A stretch of 64,000 bases of DNA from an uncultured Lachnospiraceae bacterium (GTDB lineage: Bacteria > Bacillota > Clostridia > Lachnospirales > Lachnospiraceae). The notes beneath the pieces were generated by a model. It did no database searches, was not told where the DNA came from, and worked only from the letters and a program-made list of their open reading frames with translations. Positions within the stretch are counted from its first letter, which is position 1. Each line of letters starts with the position of its first letter. The position numbers were made by a program, and so were the translations under genes. Below are positions 9,091 to 17,714 of the stretch, piece after piece. The DNA lies in contig CAJTMB010000007.1 of the NCBI GenBank assembly GCA_910577105.1, positions 52,012 to 116,011 on the forward strand, read 5' to 3'.

Positions 9091-9758
9091 GGCATCTCCT
9101 CCGCAATCTTATCCATCACTGCCGTTACTGCCGCATCCAATTCTTCTTCCGGCAGGGCCCCGAAATCATCACCATCTATATCATGTGCAAACAAAAGAGG
9201 CAAATCTTCTTTGGGAATACCCAGATATTCCGTAAAAAAAGCTTTCAGGTAACTTTCAATTTCTTTCCTTTCCTCCGGCTCATATTTTGCCGCCATTTCC
9301 CCGCATAACCGCCACGCATTCCTAAGCAGGCTTTTCACTTCCGATTCACTCGGCTTTTTATCGTCTTCCAGAATATCTATGATGGAATCTGCCTGCTCAA
9401 AAAAAGCAGCATACCAATATCCTGTTCCTTTATCATAAAACTCATCCAGATATGCTCCGGCATGGATTCCCGGACTTGCTTTTGCGCTTATTTCCCTGTC
9501 CTTCCACATAAGAACCCCTATGCATAAAACAAATAAAAGCAGATTACCGATAACTGCCACAATAATAATACGCGTAAGCATCCGCTGCACCAGTTCAGGC
9601 GTTTTTTGTTTTATCAGCAAAGGTTTCAACAGTTTATTTCTTTCTATCCTTCTGCTTGTTTCCTGCCAAAACGCTGTCCCTTCTGTATTCTCCCTCCCAC
9701 AGTACGGACATTTCACACTTTGGGCATACATTTCACCCCCGCAATACGGACATTTCAT
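9087..9758 (-). CDS. Zinc-ribbon membrane protein
   Basis: 223 residues. The N-terminus KCPYCGGEMYAQSVKCPYCG is a zinc ribbon with two CPYCG knuckles. A single membrane helix follows at about 68-88 (IIIVAVIGNLLLFVLCIGVL), then an acidic helical domain rich in D and E. The layout suggests a cytosolic zinc ribbon and an exported C-terminal domain. Starts and stops overlap by 4 bases with both neighbours (ATGA), indicating tight translational coupling. Similar architectures occur beside small Ser/Thr kinases, but the role is unknown. Confidence 0.75.
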   Translation of the reverse strand: MKCPYCGGEMYAQSVKCPYCGRENTEGTAFWQETSRRIERNKLLKPLLIKQKTPELVQRMLTRIIIVAVIGNLLLFVLCIGVLMWKDREISAKASPGIHAGAYLDEFYDKGTGYWYAAFFEQADSIIDILEDDKKPSESEVKSLLRNAWRLCGEMAAKYEPEERKEIESYLKAFFTEYLGIPKEDLPLLFAHDIDGDDFGALPEEELDAAVTAVMDKIAEEMP

Positions 9759-10471
9759 GGCGTTCCTCCATCAGCTTCATCTTTTTGTTCCGGCATATCC
9801 ATTTCTTCTTCTGAAAGTCCCAGCTCTGCAACAGACCTCCTGCATTCGTTACAGATACCTTCCAATATCTCTTCGTTATCCATAAAAACGTTGTCATCTA
9901 TGTACTGCCTGCCGTAAGTGAGCACTTCCGATGCATGAAACAATGCCGTTTCCACCCAGTATTCGGAATAATCAGCTTTTTCTTCTTCCGTAAGGCTGTC
10001 GTTTTCCATAATCTGGTTTATCTGCACCATGTCATTTTCCATGGATAAAAAAGAACGGTATACTCTCTTAATTTCATAATATTTCTGGTACCTTATTCCA
10101 TACAAGGATTCCTTTTCCATGTATTCGCACAATGCACCGTAATCTCCTGTTTCACAGAATGCTTCCAGCCTCTTCATATGTGCTGCTTCCCCACTGTGGG
10201 AAAGCCTGCCGGACACCCTGCCCCAGATAACGGCCGCCACTGCCGCCAGTATCCCCACTGCCAGAAGTATCAACAAGCCCTTAATCAGATAAACGGTCCA
10301 TCTGTGCACCGCATCCCCGGGCACATTTTTCTCCATATCTTTTGCTGCCCGGTCATAGGACTTCAATATCTGTGATTTCATTTTTTCCGCAACACATGTA
10401 TTTTCCGAATGGCAATACGGACATCGAAGGATGCCGTCTTCATATACGGCGCCGCAATTAGGACATATCAT
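9755..10471 (-). CDS. Zinc-ribbon membrane protein, paralog
   Basis: 238 residues with the same plan as its downstream neighbour: a zinc ribbon at the very N-terminus (CPNCGAVYEDGILRCPYC), a membrane helix at about 62-85 (VYLIKGLLILLAVGILAAVAA), then a helical domain with the TGDYGALCEYME segment. The start ATG at 10471 follows GAGAGGAA. It lies about 300 bp after the kinase gene, with repeat copy B in between. I infer that the three downstream genes and the kinase form one functional unit. Confidence 0.75.
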   Translation of the reverse strand: MICPNCGAVYEDGILRCPYCHSENTCVAEKMKSQILKSYDRAAKDMEKNVPGDAVHRWTVYLIKGLLILLAVGILAAVAAVIWGRVSGRLSHSGEAAHMKRLEAFCETGDYGALCEYMEKESLYGIRYQKYYEIKRVYRSFLSMENDMVQINQIMENDSLTEEEKADYSEYWVETALFHASEVLTYGRQYIDDNVFMDNEEILEGICNECRRSVAELGLSEEEMDMPEQKDEADGGTP

Positions 10472-10553
10472 TTGGGATTCCTCTCTTTATGTATAATGAC
10501 TATCTCATCATACCCTATTTCATTGCCTGCCGCAAGTGCCTTACCCATCAGAA

Positions 10554-10748
10554 ATTCCGCATCCATACGGGCAGCAGCAGGCTCATTTGATTCCATAAAG
10601 GACCGTGTAAAAACACCGGTCCAATGCCTTGCAAGCAAGGCAAGAGAGGTTGTATTTTAACCTCTTATGTACCGCTGTGTTTTTACCCGAGTGAGAACGT
10701 GTCCTGTTGGAACAAATGTGCCTGCTGCCGCCCGTATGGATGCGGAAT
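10554..10748. repeat. Long palindromic repeat, copy B
   Basis: 195-bp copy between the kinase stop and the next gene; it fills most of the 302-bp gap 10472-10773. The arms read ATTCCGCATCCATACGGGC and its complement, a sequence different from copies A and C-E, yet still complementary to each other. The central hairpin is longer than in copy A, with an added TGCCTTGCAAGCAAGGCA palindrome. Confidence 0.85.
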
Positions 10749-10773
10749 GCCAATCCAAGCCATGCATGACAGG

Positions 10774-11493
10774 TCAGGACGGCTCAGCCAGACATGCATT
10801 TAATGCCGATATGACCTGCTCCATGGACTGATATCTTGCTTCTTTCTGTTTCTGCGTGCATCTTTCTATAATACGTTCTGCATTTGCCCCCATGCTTTTC
10901 CTGCCGCTAATCTGTATAAGAAAAAGCATCAGTTTACCCAATGCATAAATGTCGCTCCTGATATCGGCATGACCCATCCACATATCAGGCGGCGCATATC
11001 GGGGTGTCCCTCCCCGAAGCACACTGCCGCCAACGGGCTCTGCCAGGGGACAAAGTGTTCCGAAATCCACCAGTTTCACACTGCCGTCCCTCTGCACCAT
11101 AATATTTTCAAGCTTTATGTCCCCGTAAACATACGGTGTTTTCCCTGTATGCAAAAACTGTATTGCCTGTGCTGCCTGACAGGCAATATATATCACCTCT
11201 TTTTCCGTATACCCGCCGGTTCTGGCAAAACGTTCCTTTAAGTTTTCCCCTTCCACATATTCCATAAAAAGGTAAGCGCAATTCTCTTCTTTGGCATAGT
11301 CGTACAATACGGGAAAACAGGGCTTCACATATTCGGACAGACACCTTGCTTCCCGCAAAAACAGTTCTTCATTATAACCCGTTTTTACGGCTGTTTTTCT
11401 GGACAACAGCTTGTCCCATGCCAGATATACATGGGAAGTCGCACCTTTCCCCAGCTCCTTTACCAGTTCATACCTGTTAAAAATTTCAATCAA
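10774..11493 (-). CDS. Minimal Ser/Thr protein kinase, non-RD type
   Basis: 239-residue Hanks-type kinase domain with nothing attached: no membrane helix and no PASTA repeats. Seen are the glycine loop GKGATSHVY, the lysine in TAVKTG, the catalytic loop YGDIKLEN (in place of HRDxKxxN), the DFG triplet and an APE-like APPD. Asp and Asn of the catalytic loop are intact, so activity is plausible, but His-Arg is replaced by Tyr-Gly, which makes it a non-RD kinase. The start is a TTG at 11493 with GGAGG 6 bases ahead. It heads the zinc-ribbon gene cluster. Confidence 0.88.
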   Translation of the reverse strand: MIEIFNRYELVKELGKGATSHVYLAWDKLLSRKTAVKTGYNEELFLREARCLSEYVKPCFPVLYDYAKEENCAYLFMEYVEGENLKERFARTGGYTEKEVIYIACQAAQAIQFLHTGKTPYVYGDIKLENIMVQRDGSVKLVDFGTLCPLAEPVGGSVLRGGTPRYAPPDMWMGHADIRSDIYALGKLMLFLIQISGRKSMGANAERIIERCTQKQKEARYQSMEQVISALNACLAEPS

Positions 11494-11589
11494 GACAAAC
11501 CTCCCTGTTATTACTTCACTGTAACTTCAATACGGCCGGATACCATTTTCCGAAAGGAAAAGAAAGAAAAGATAATTGAAAAGAATGAA

Positions 11590-11621
11590 GGGCGGCCGCA
11601 TCCGAAACTATGCGGCTGCCC
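11590..11621 (-). terminator. Terminator after rseP operon
   Basis: GC-rich hairpin GGGCAGCCGCAT / ATGCGGCCGCCC with an 8-base loop, followed on the minus strand by a moderately T-rich run. It sits 30 bases after the rseP stop and 96 bases before the kinase start. Confidence 0.65.
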
Positions 11622-11651
11622 AGTTTGTTGACTGCTGCAACATAAAATATA

Positions 11652-12704
11652 TTACGCACCAAAAATATTCAGTATATCATTAAACAATACTACTACCATC
11701 AGCACCATAAAAAATACCAGTCCCACAAAATGTACAATGCCCTCTTTTTCAGGCGGTACCGGTTTTCCCCTGATGATTTCAATAATCATAAAGACTATCC
11801 TTCCCCCATCCAATGCCGGTATGGGGAGCAGGTTTAAAATGCCCAAATTGACAGAAAGCAAAAGCACAATATTCAGCATACTGAGTACAACCGCCTGCAC
11901 GCCATAATCCTTAGCATTTTCATAGGTCTTGCCCACGACATTGACTGCAATACCTACCGGACCTGCCACATCCTGTCTTTTGAACTGGCCTGTAAGAAGC
12001 AGCCCCAGGCTCTTATAGGTGGCTTTCACACTGTATCGTATTTCATACCATGCATCCCTGAACACGCCCAACCCTTTTGCCTGTTCATAAACGCCTCCGT
12101 AGATACCCAGTGCGTACTTTTCACTTTCTTCACTGTAAACGGGCTCTATTTCCACTTCCTTTTTTTCTCCCCCGCGCTCATAGACCACCTTCATCGGCTC
12201 CCCTTTGTTGAGCAGCGTGAGCAGATATACATCCCTGAAAACATATGTTTTTTCGCCATCTATACTGACAATCCTGTCACCTTCCATCAGACCTGCCGAT
12301 TCTGCCGGACTGCCTTTTGCAACACCGGTAAGCAGCGTCTGGTCCGTGGGCGAGAGGGATACCAAAATAACGGCAACAATAAACGCCAGAATAAAATTAA
12401 ATATGGGGCCTGCCACAACGGTAGCAATCCGAGCCCACACATTTGCTTTTAGGAAAGAACCTTCTCCCCCTCCGTTTTCCGCTTCCAGACCGTCTTCTCC
12501 TTCAAACATGCAGGCTCCGCCGATGGGAAGCAGTTTAAGGGAGTATTTTGTTTCCTTTTTTGTAAAGGAAACAAGTGTCGGCCCCATTCCGACAGCAAAT
12601 TCCACAACATGTATGCCGTTCATCTTTGCAATCAGAAAATGGCCAAACTCATGGGATAATACCACTATGCCAAATATCAGAATAAATAAAATTACTGTCA
12701 TCAT
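11652..12704 (-). CDS. rseP: RIP metalloprotease RseP (site-2 protease)
   Basis: 350-residue membrane zinc protease that cleaves transmembrane substrates such as anti-sigma factors. HEFGH at residues 18-22 binds zinc; the third ligand is in the LLPIPALDGGR motif near residue 298. A PDZ domain lies between about 125 and 200. The membrane segments are at both ends and around 95-115. It is the last gene of the pyrH-frr-uppS-cdsA-dxr-rseP run, a widely conserved order. Confidence 0.95.
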   Translation of the reverse strand: MMTVILFILIFGIVVLSHEFGHFLIAKMNGIHVVEFAVGMGPTLVSFTKKETKYSLKLLPIGGACMFEGEDGLEAENGGGEGSFLKANVWARIATVVAGPIFNFILAFIVAVILVSLSPTDQTLLTGVAKGSPAESAGLMEGDRIVSIDGEKTYVFRDVYLLTLLNKGEPMKVVYERGGEKKEVEIEPVYSEESEKYALGIYGGVYEQAKGLGVFRDAWYEIRYSVKATYKSLGLLLTGQFKRQDVAGPVGIAVNVVGKTYENAKDYGVQAVVLSMLNIVLLLSVNLGILNLLPIPALDGGRIVFMIIEIIRGKPVPPEKEGIVHFVGLVFFMVLMVVVLFNDILNIFGA

Positions 12705-12753
12705 AATCTGCTTTAATCTCTCTTACACTTTCTTTTGGTTTAATAGGACAAAT

Positions 12754-13896
12754 TCAATATAACTTTTCAATATATTCATATGTTTCCTGTTCCGTCCGTA
12801 AAATCTGCTCCACATCCGGATTATCTGTCTTCCTGTGTTCTTCCATGCACGCCCTGATTATCTCCGTTATCCGCAGATAAGAAATCTTTCCGTCCAAAAA
12901 CAGGCGCACTGCTTTCTCATTTGCCGCATTATAAACAACAGGCATGCTTCCCCCTGTTTCCCCTGCCTTGTAGGCTAACCGTAATCCTTCAAAATTTTCC
13001 ATGTCCGGCTTTTCAAAAGTAAGTTGGCCAATATCATAAAAATCAAGTTTTTTTCCCTTCATCGGTCTTCTGTCAGGATAAAAAAGCGCATACTGGATAG
13101 GTAACTTCATATCCGGCGCACCCAGTTGTGCCATAATACCCCCATCCTCATATTCCACCATGGAATGAATGATACTCTGGGGATGCACCACTACCTGAAT
13201 CCGGGAAAAGTCCACATCAAACAGCCATCTTGCCTCCATAACCTCCAGTCCTTTATTCACCAGTGTAGAAGAATCAATGGTTATTTTGGGTCCCATGGAC
13301 CAGTTCGGATGCTTCAAAGCGTCCTCCGGTCTGATGTTTTGCAGTTGTTCTTTGGTTTTTCCCCTGAACGGTCCACCGGAAGCCGTAAGCAGGATTTTGG
13401 ATATCCGGTTTTTCGGTTCCCCGTTCATGGACTGAAAAATAGCACTGTGCTCGCTGTCAACAGGTAATATATCCACTTTTCTTTCCCTTGCCAGGGGCAT
13501 AATCAGATGTCCGGCACAAACCAGTGTTTCTTTGTTGGCAAGCGCAATCGTCTTTCCTGCCTCTATGGCGGCAATCGTCGGTCTGATTCCAATCATCCCT
13601 ACCACTGCTGTCACCAGTACTTCTGCCATGGGGTGTACGGCAGCCGCAATCAGTCCGTCCATTCCATATGCTACCTGTACATCGGTATCCGCCACACGCT
13701 CCTTCAAATCCCGTGCCGCACCTTCATCCCACAGCACGGCAAGCAGCGGCTTAAATTCCCGAATCTGTTCTTCCATCCGGTTTACGTTGCTGCCTGCTGC
13801 CAGCGCCACCACCTGCAAATCAGGATTGTCCCTGACAATCTCTAAAGTCTGCAATCCGATGGAACCGGTAGAACCTAAAATTGCAATCCTCTTCAT
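12754..13896 (-). CDS. dxr: 1-deoxy-D-xylulose 5-phosphate reductoisomerase
   Basis: Second enzyme of the MEP isoprenoid pathway; reduces DXP to MEP with NADPH. The N-terminal GSTGSIG motif is the NADPH loop, and ALANKETLV and DSEHSAIFQ are the conserved metal and substrate region. 380 residues is the normal length. It lies 12 bp after cdsA, so it is in the operon. Together with ispG in this window and uppS it supports undecaprenyl carrier synthesis. Confidence 0.97.
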   Translation of the reverse strand: MKRIAILGSTGSIGLQTLEIVRDNPDLQVVALAAGSNVNRMEEQIREFKPLLAVLWDEGAARDLKERVADTDVQVAYGMDGLIAAAVHPMAEVLVTAVVGMIGIRPTIAAIEAGKTIALANKETLVCAGHLIMPLARERKVDILPVDSEHSAIFQSMNGEPKNRISKILLTASGGPFRGKTKEQLQNIRPEDALKHPNWSMGPKITIDSSTLVNKGLEVMEARWLFDVDFSRIQVVVHPQSIIHSMVEYEDGGIMAQLGAPDMKLPIQYALFYPDRRPMKGKKLDFYDIGQLTFEKPDMENFEGLRLAYKAGETGGSMPVVYNAANEKAVRLFLDGKISYLRITEIIRACMEEHRKTDNPDVEQILRTEQETYEYIEKLY

Positions 13897-13908
13897 AGTA
13901 TTCTCCCA

Positions 13909-14730
13909 CTATTTTATCAACAATGCCGCTAAAAAGAATATCATGGGGGCTGTGACAATCACACTGTCAAATCTGTCCATAATGCCGCCATGTCCCGGAA
14001 TCAGTTTCCCGTAATCTTTGATGTCATGGTTTCTTTTAATAGCGGACGCCGCAAGGTCGCCCACCTGGCTCATGACTGCTCCCGCCATACAGATGAAAAC
14101 AATAATGAGTGTAACTTTTTGGTCTGCCACAGCCTTTTCCACAACCAGATAACTGTATAAAGCCCCCAGCAGTCCGGCTCCAACCACCCCGCCGATACAG
14201 CCTTCCAGCGACTTTTTAGGGCTTAAAATAGGAAATATCTTCTTTTTTCCTATGCAGATGCCTACCAGATAAGCACAGGTATCACAGCCCCATGCACTGA
14301 TTAGAATCAGCCACACAAAATACTCCCCATAATGAAGATGCCTTGTCAGATAAATAAAAGACAGCATCACAGGCGCATATACAAAGCAGAAAAAATTTGC
14401 CATTATCCTTTCCGATGCATATTTTGGGAAAGTTACCACATATACACACATGCTTCCCATAAATACGCCGACAATTGCTATCAGGGAAAGAAGCCCTCCG
14501 TCTGCAAAATAGATGGCTGCATAGTAAGCTGCAATGCCCAAAATTCCCGTTATTTCCAATCCGTTCAGTTTCTTTTCTTTTGTATGAATCCCGACTGCCT
14601 TACAGAGTTCCAGATATCCAATAACTGATATCAGAAAAGTAATGCCTGCAAGCAGCGGACCACCCAGAATCAAAGTAACCAGTGCAATGACTGCCAGAAC
14701 GACACTGCTTATAAATCTGGTCCAAAACAT
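13909..14730 (-). CDS. cdsA: Phosphatidate cytidylyltransferase
   Basis: Integral membrane enzyme that makes CDP-diacylglycerol from phosphatidate and CTP, the branch point of phospholipid synthesis. The C-terminal CDP-DAG synthase signature is present: GDLAASAIKRNHDIKDYG then PGHGGIMDRFDS. About seven hydrophobic segments fill the 273 residues. It starts 3 bases after the uppS stop. Confidence 0.96.
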   Translation of the reverse strand: MFWTRFISSVVLAVIALVTLILGGPLLAGITFLISVIGYLELCKAVGIHTKEKKLNGLEITGILGIAAYYAAIYFADGGLLSLIAIVGVFMGSMCVYVVTFPKYASERIMANFFCFVYAPVMLSFIYLTRHLHYGEYFVWLILISAWGCDTCAYLVGICIGKKKIFPILSPKKSLEGCIGGVVGAGLLGALYSYLVVEKAVADQKVTLIIVFICMAGAVMSQVGDLAASAIKRNHDIKDYGKLIPGHGGIMDRFDSVIVTAPMIFFLAALLIK

Positions 14731-14733
14731 AGA

Positions 14734-15450
14734 TTATTCCTCCTTTACAAGGCCATATCTTCTGTCTCTTTTATTATATGCCTCTACCGCTTTCATCAAT
14801 TCGTTTTTTGTAAAATCCGGCCATGCCACCGGCGTAAAGTAAAATTCCGTATAGGCCAGCTGCCATAACAGGAAATTGGAAATCCGCTGTTCATTACAGG
14901 TTCTGATTAACAAATCCGGCGCAGGAATGCCATAAGTATCCAGATGCCCCTCTATCATATCCTCCGTGATGTCCTGCGGACTTATTTCCCCTGATAACAC
15001 CTTTTTTCCCAGTTTCTGCACGCATCGGCACAGTTCATCACGGCCGCCATAATTGATGGCAATCTGAAAGTGAAGGCCGTCATTGTTTTTGGTAGCAGTT
15101 TCCAGTTCCTCTATCCTTTTTCTGATGTCTTCATCCAGACCTGTTTTATCTCCCAGCACCCTGACGCACATCCGGTTTTTTTCCGCTGTCTTTAAACAGG
15201 TTTTCATATAGTTGCGCAGCAGCTTCATCAGGGCATCCACTTCCTCTTTAGGACGATTCCAGTTTTCCGTGGAAAATGCATACACGGTCAGATACTGTAT
15301 TCCCATCCGGTATGCTTCTTCGCATATGACTTCCACCGTTTTTGCTCCCTGCACATGTCCGTAATTGCGGGGCATTCCCTTTGCTTTCGCCCATCTTCCA
15401 TTACCGTCCAGAATAATGGCTACATGATTTGGCATGATTAACCCGTCCAT
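14734..15450 (-). CDS. uppS: Undecaprenyl diphosphate synthase (isoprenyl transferase)
   Basis: Cytosolic cis-prenyltransferase that makes the C55 lipid carrier for peptidoglycan and wall polymers. The motif ILDGNGRWAK holds the catalytic Asp, and FSTENWNRP and the C-terminal DLLIRTCNEQRISNFLLWQ block are typical (with Cys-Asn where Ser-Gly is common). 238 residues. It is separated from frr by a 55-bp gap holding a stable hairpin. Confidence 0.96.
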   Translation of the reverse strand: MDGLIMPNHVAIILDGNGRWAKAKGMPRNYGHVQGAKTVEVICEEAYRMGIQYLTVYAFSTENWNRPKEEVDALMKLLRNYMKTCLKTAEKNRMCVRVLGDKTGLDEDIRKRIEELETATKNNDGLHFQIAINYGGRDELCRCVQKLGKKVLSGEISPQDITEDMIEGHLDTYGIPAPDLLIRTCNEQRISNFLLWQLAYTEFYFTPVAWPDFTKNELMKAVEAYNKRDRRYGLVKEE

Positions 15451-15476
15451 TGCATCCTCCAGTTGAATCGACTGAA

Positions 15477-15498
15477 GGGCAGGTCCAAGGACCCGCCC
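15477..15498 (-). other. Intra-operon RNA hairpin between frr and uppS
   Basis: GGGCGGGTCC-TT-GGACCTGCCC on the minus strand pairs fully with one G-U wobble; the same stem on the plus strand would carry an A-C mismatch. The T-run is on the wrong side for a terminator of this operon, so it may protect or process the mRNA. Confidence 0.4.
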
Positions 15499-15505
15499 TT
15501 TTTGA

Positions 15506-16057
15506 TTACACGGTCATGATTTCTTTGGATTTCTTATCCACCAGCGCATCTACCTCTTTGATAAACTTATCTGTCTGTTTCTGCAGTTCATCTTCCAACT
15601 GCTTGATTTCATCCTCAGAAATGTCCGATTTTGCCAGTTTCTTAAAAGCGTCATTGCCGTCCCGCCTGATATTGCGGATGGCAACTTTGGCTTCTTCACC
15701 CTTTTTCTTTAACTCTTTTACAAGGTCCTTTCTTCTCTCCTCCGTCAGTTCCGGAAATACCAGACGGATAATGGCGCCGTCATTGGAAGGCGTAATACCG
15801 ATATCAGAAGCCAAAATAGCCTTTTCAATCGCTTTGATTAAGGTTTTTTCCCACGGAGCAATCTGAATAACCCTTGCTTCCGGTACTGTGATATTGCCTA
15901 CCTGCTGAATGGGTGTTGGTGTCCCATAGTAATCCACCCTCAGCTTATCCAGCACATGCGGATTGGCACGTCCGGCACGTATCGCTGCAAAATCCGCTTC
16001 CATGTATTCGTATGTTTTTTTCATTTTATCATCATATACACTGATTCTCTCGTCCAT
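15506..16057 (-). CDS. frr: Ribosome recycling factor
   Basis: Splits post-termination ribosomes together with EF-G. The 183-residue product starts MDERISVYDDKMKKTYEY and contains RAGRANPHVLDKLRVDYYGT and the C-terminal KELKKKGEEAKVAIRNIRRD block. An upstream in-frame TTG at 16069 was rejected because the ATG at 16057 has GGGAGG at ideal spacing. Gene order pyrH-frr-uppS is canonical. Confidence 0.96.
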   Translation of the reverse strand: MDERISVYDDKMKKTYEYMEADFAAIRAGRANPHVLDKLRVDYYGTPTPIQQVGNITVPEARVIQIAPWEKTLIKAIEKAILASDIGITPSNDGAIIRLVFPELTEERRKDLVKELKKKGEEAKVAIRNIRRDGNDAFKKLAKSDISEDEIKQLEDELQKQTDKFIKEVDALVDKKSKEIMTV

Positions 16058-16089
16058 ATTTCCTCCCAATTTGCTGCCGGGCAGCTTGC

Positions 16090-16785
16090 TTATACTGTCA
16101 CTTTGGTTCCCTTGAATGTGCCTTTTACTGCATTTACAATACTGTTTTCTTCATTTAACCCAAACACCCACATAGGCATTTTGTTGTCCCTCGCAAGTAT
16201 GGATGCCGTCATATCCACAACCTGCAGATTTTTGGCAATTACCTCGTCTATCGTGACTTCCTCATACTTTTTGGCATCGGCTGATTTTGCCGGGTCTGCA
16301 TCATAAACACCGTCAATGGATTTAGCTAACAGGATAACGTCAGCATCAACCTCCATCGCACGCAGCACAACACCGGTATCCGTTGAAAAATAAGGATGAC
16401 CCGTACCGCCTGCAAAAAACACAACCATACCCTTTTCAAAGTATTTGTTGGCCCTGTCCTTGGAAAACAGTTTGGTAAAGGAACCGCATTCAAAAGGAGT
16501 CAGCACGCTTGTTTTCATTCCCACGGAACGAAAAATCTCTGAAACATAAATGCAGTTCATTACCGTGGCCAGCATTCCTATCTGGTCAGCCTTTGTCCTG
16601 TCAATGTTTTCGCTGGAACGTCCTCGCCAGAAATTGCCTCCTCCGGTCACTATACCGATTTGATAACCTTCTTCCACAAGCTGCCTGACCTGCAGGGCAA
16701 CCTCCATCACCGTCTTTTCATCGAAACCGGTATGTTTTTCGCCTGCCAGCGCTTCCCCGCTGAGTTTCAGTAAAATTCTACGCAT
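16090..16785 (-). CDS. pyrH: UMP kinase
   Basis: Phosphorylates UMP to UDP in pyrimidine nucleotide synthesis. Typical blocks: RILLKLSGEAL at the N-terminus, GIVTGGGNFWRGR, ADQIGMLATVMN and FFAGGTGHPYFSTD. The frame is open to 16830 but the ATG at 16785 with AAGGAG is the likely start, giving 231 residues and MRRILLKLSGEA. It begins 14 bases after the bactofilin stop at 16799. Confidence 0.96.
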   Translation of the reverse strand: MRRILLKLSGEALAGEKHTGFDEKTVMEVALQVRQLVEEGYQIGIVTGGGNFWRGRSSENIDRTKADQIGMLATVMNCIYVSEIFRSVGMKTSVLTPFECGSFTKLFSKDRANKYFEKGMVVFFAGGTGHPYFSTDTGVVLRAMEVDADVILLAKSIDGVYDADPAKSADAKKYEEVTIDEVIAKNLQVVDMTASILARDNKMPMWVFGLNEENSIVNAVKGTFKGTKVTV

Positions 16786-16798
16786 GGAATCCCGCTCC

Positions 16799-17710
16799 TT
16801 ACTTGTTTTTTCCTTTTTTGTATTCCTCAAAGAAAGATGTGGGATTTACATCCGCATAGCACTGTGAACACATACCTTCGATAACGGCGCCGTTGTTAAT
16901 CTGTACTGCCTTGGACTTGATATTGCCCATTACAATGGCAGAAGTATCCAGAACTACAGGTCCATGCACATCAATATCTCCTTTGACAGCGCCTGCGATG
17001 ACAGCGCTCTTTGCAGAAATATTACCGATGATTACGGAACTTTGACCGATTTTAACAGAACCCTCACTGACAATTTCACCGTTGATTTTGGCATTGTCTG
17101 CATAAATTTCCGCTGCCTTGGAATTACCCGTAATGGTACCCGATATATTTAATTTACCAAGCACTTCGATATTGCCGTTAATGGTTCCTACCAAATCAAT
17201 GGAACCATCCGAGGTAATATCACCTGTAATAACCATCCCCGCTGTAATAATCGCGGTTTCATCCACAGCATTTTTCATCTGAACATCCATACTCTTCTCT
17301 TCCCCTTTTATCTCTTCTTTTTCTCCAAACGCTTCCCTGATACTGGTCTCCAAATCTGATTCCGGCTCTTCCTCCATTTTCGTGATATCCATATCTTCCG
17401 GCACTTCAATGGTATCTACACGGCCGAGCAATTCATCCAACTGCATCATTTCATCTGTTTCGGCCGCCTCTGCATTTTCCTCCGGCTCCTGACTTTCATC
17501 TTGGAACGCGTCATCAAAATCTTCATTCGTGCTTTCCGGTTCTTCCCACTCTTGTGCATCCACCGCATCTACGGTTTCAACGGTTTCTTCCATTTCCATT
17601 GTTTCTTCCGCCGCTGCCGGTTCGGCATTTTCAATGCTATCCGCATCTTCCGGCATCAATTCATTTACTGCCTGTGATAAATCCTCTTTCAAATCCGAGA
17701 AAAAACCCAT
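16799..17710 (-). CDS. Bactofilin-family polymer-forming protein with acidic N-terminus
   Basis: 303 residues. The first 140 are highly acidic and low in complexity (many Glu and Asp). From about residue 150 comes a right-handed beta-helix of bactofilin type, read as repeated hydrophobic-Gly strands (ITSDGSIDLVGTINGNIEV, KINGEIVSEGSVKIG). Bactofilins self-assemble into cytoskeletal filaments that position wall enzymes. A CxxC (CSQC) near the C-terminus is unusual for a bactofilin. It lies 4 bases after the polysaccharide deacetylase gene, which suggests a joint role at the cell wall. Confidence 0.85.
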   Translation of the reverse strand: MGFFSDLKEDLSQAVNELMPEDADSIENAEPAAAEETMEMEETVETVDAVDAQEWEEPESTNEDFDDAFQDESQEPEENAEAAETDEMMQLDELLGRVDTIEVPEDMDITKMEEEPESDLETSIREAFGEKEEIKGEEKSMDVQMKNAVDETAIITAGMVITGDITSDGSIDLVGTINGNIEVLGKLNISGTITGNSKAAEIYADNAKINGEIVSEGSVKIGQSSVIIGNISAKSAVIAGAVKGDIDVHGPVVLDTSAIVMGNIKSKAVQINNGAVIEGMCSQCYADVNPTSFFEEYKKGKNK

Positions 17711-17714
17711 GCTT

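Noticed and set aside
15477..15502. Terminator between frr and uppS
   Set aside because: The T-run is on the plus strand only, while both genes are transcribed from the minus strand in a conserved operon.
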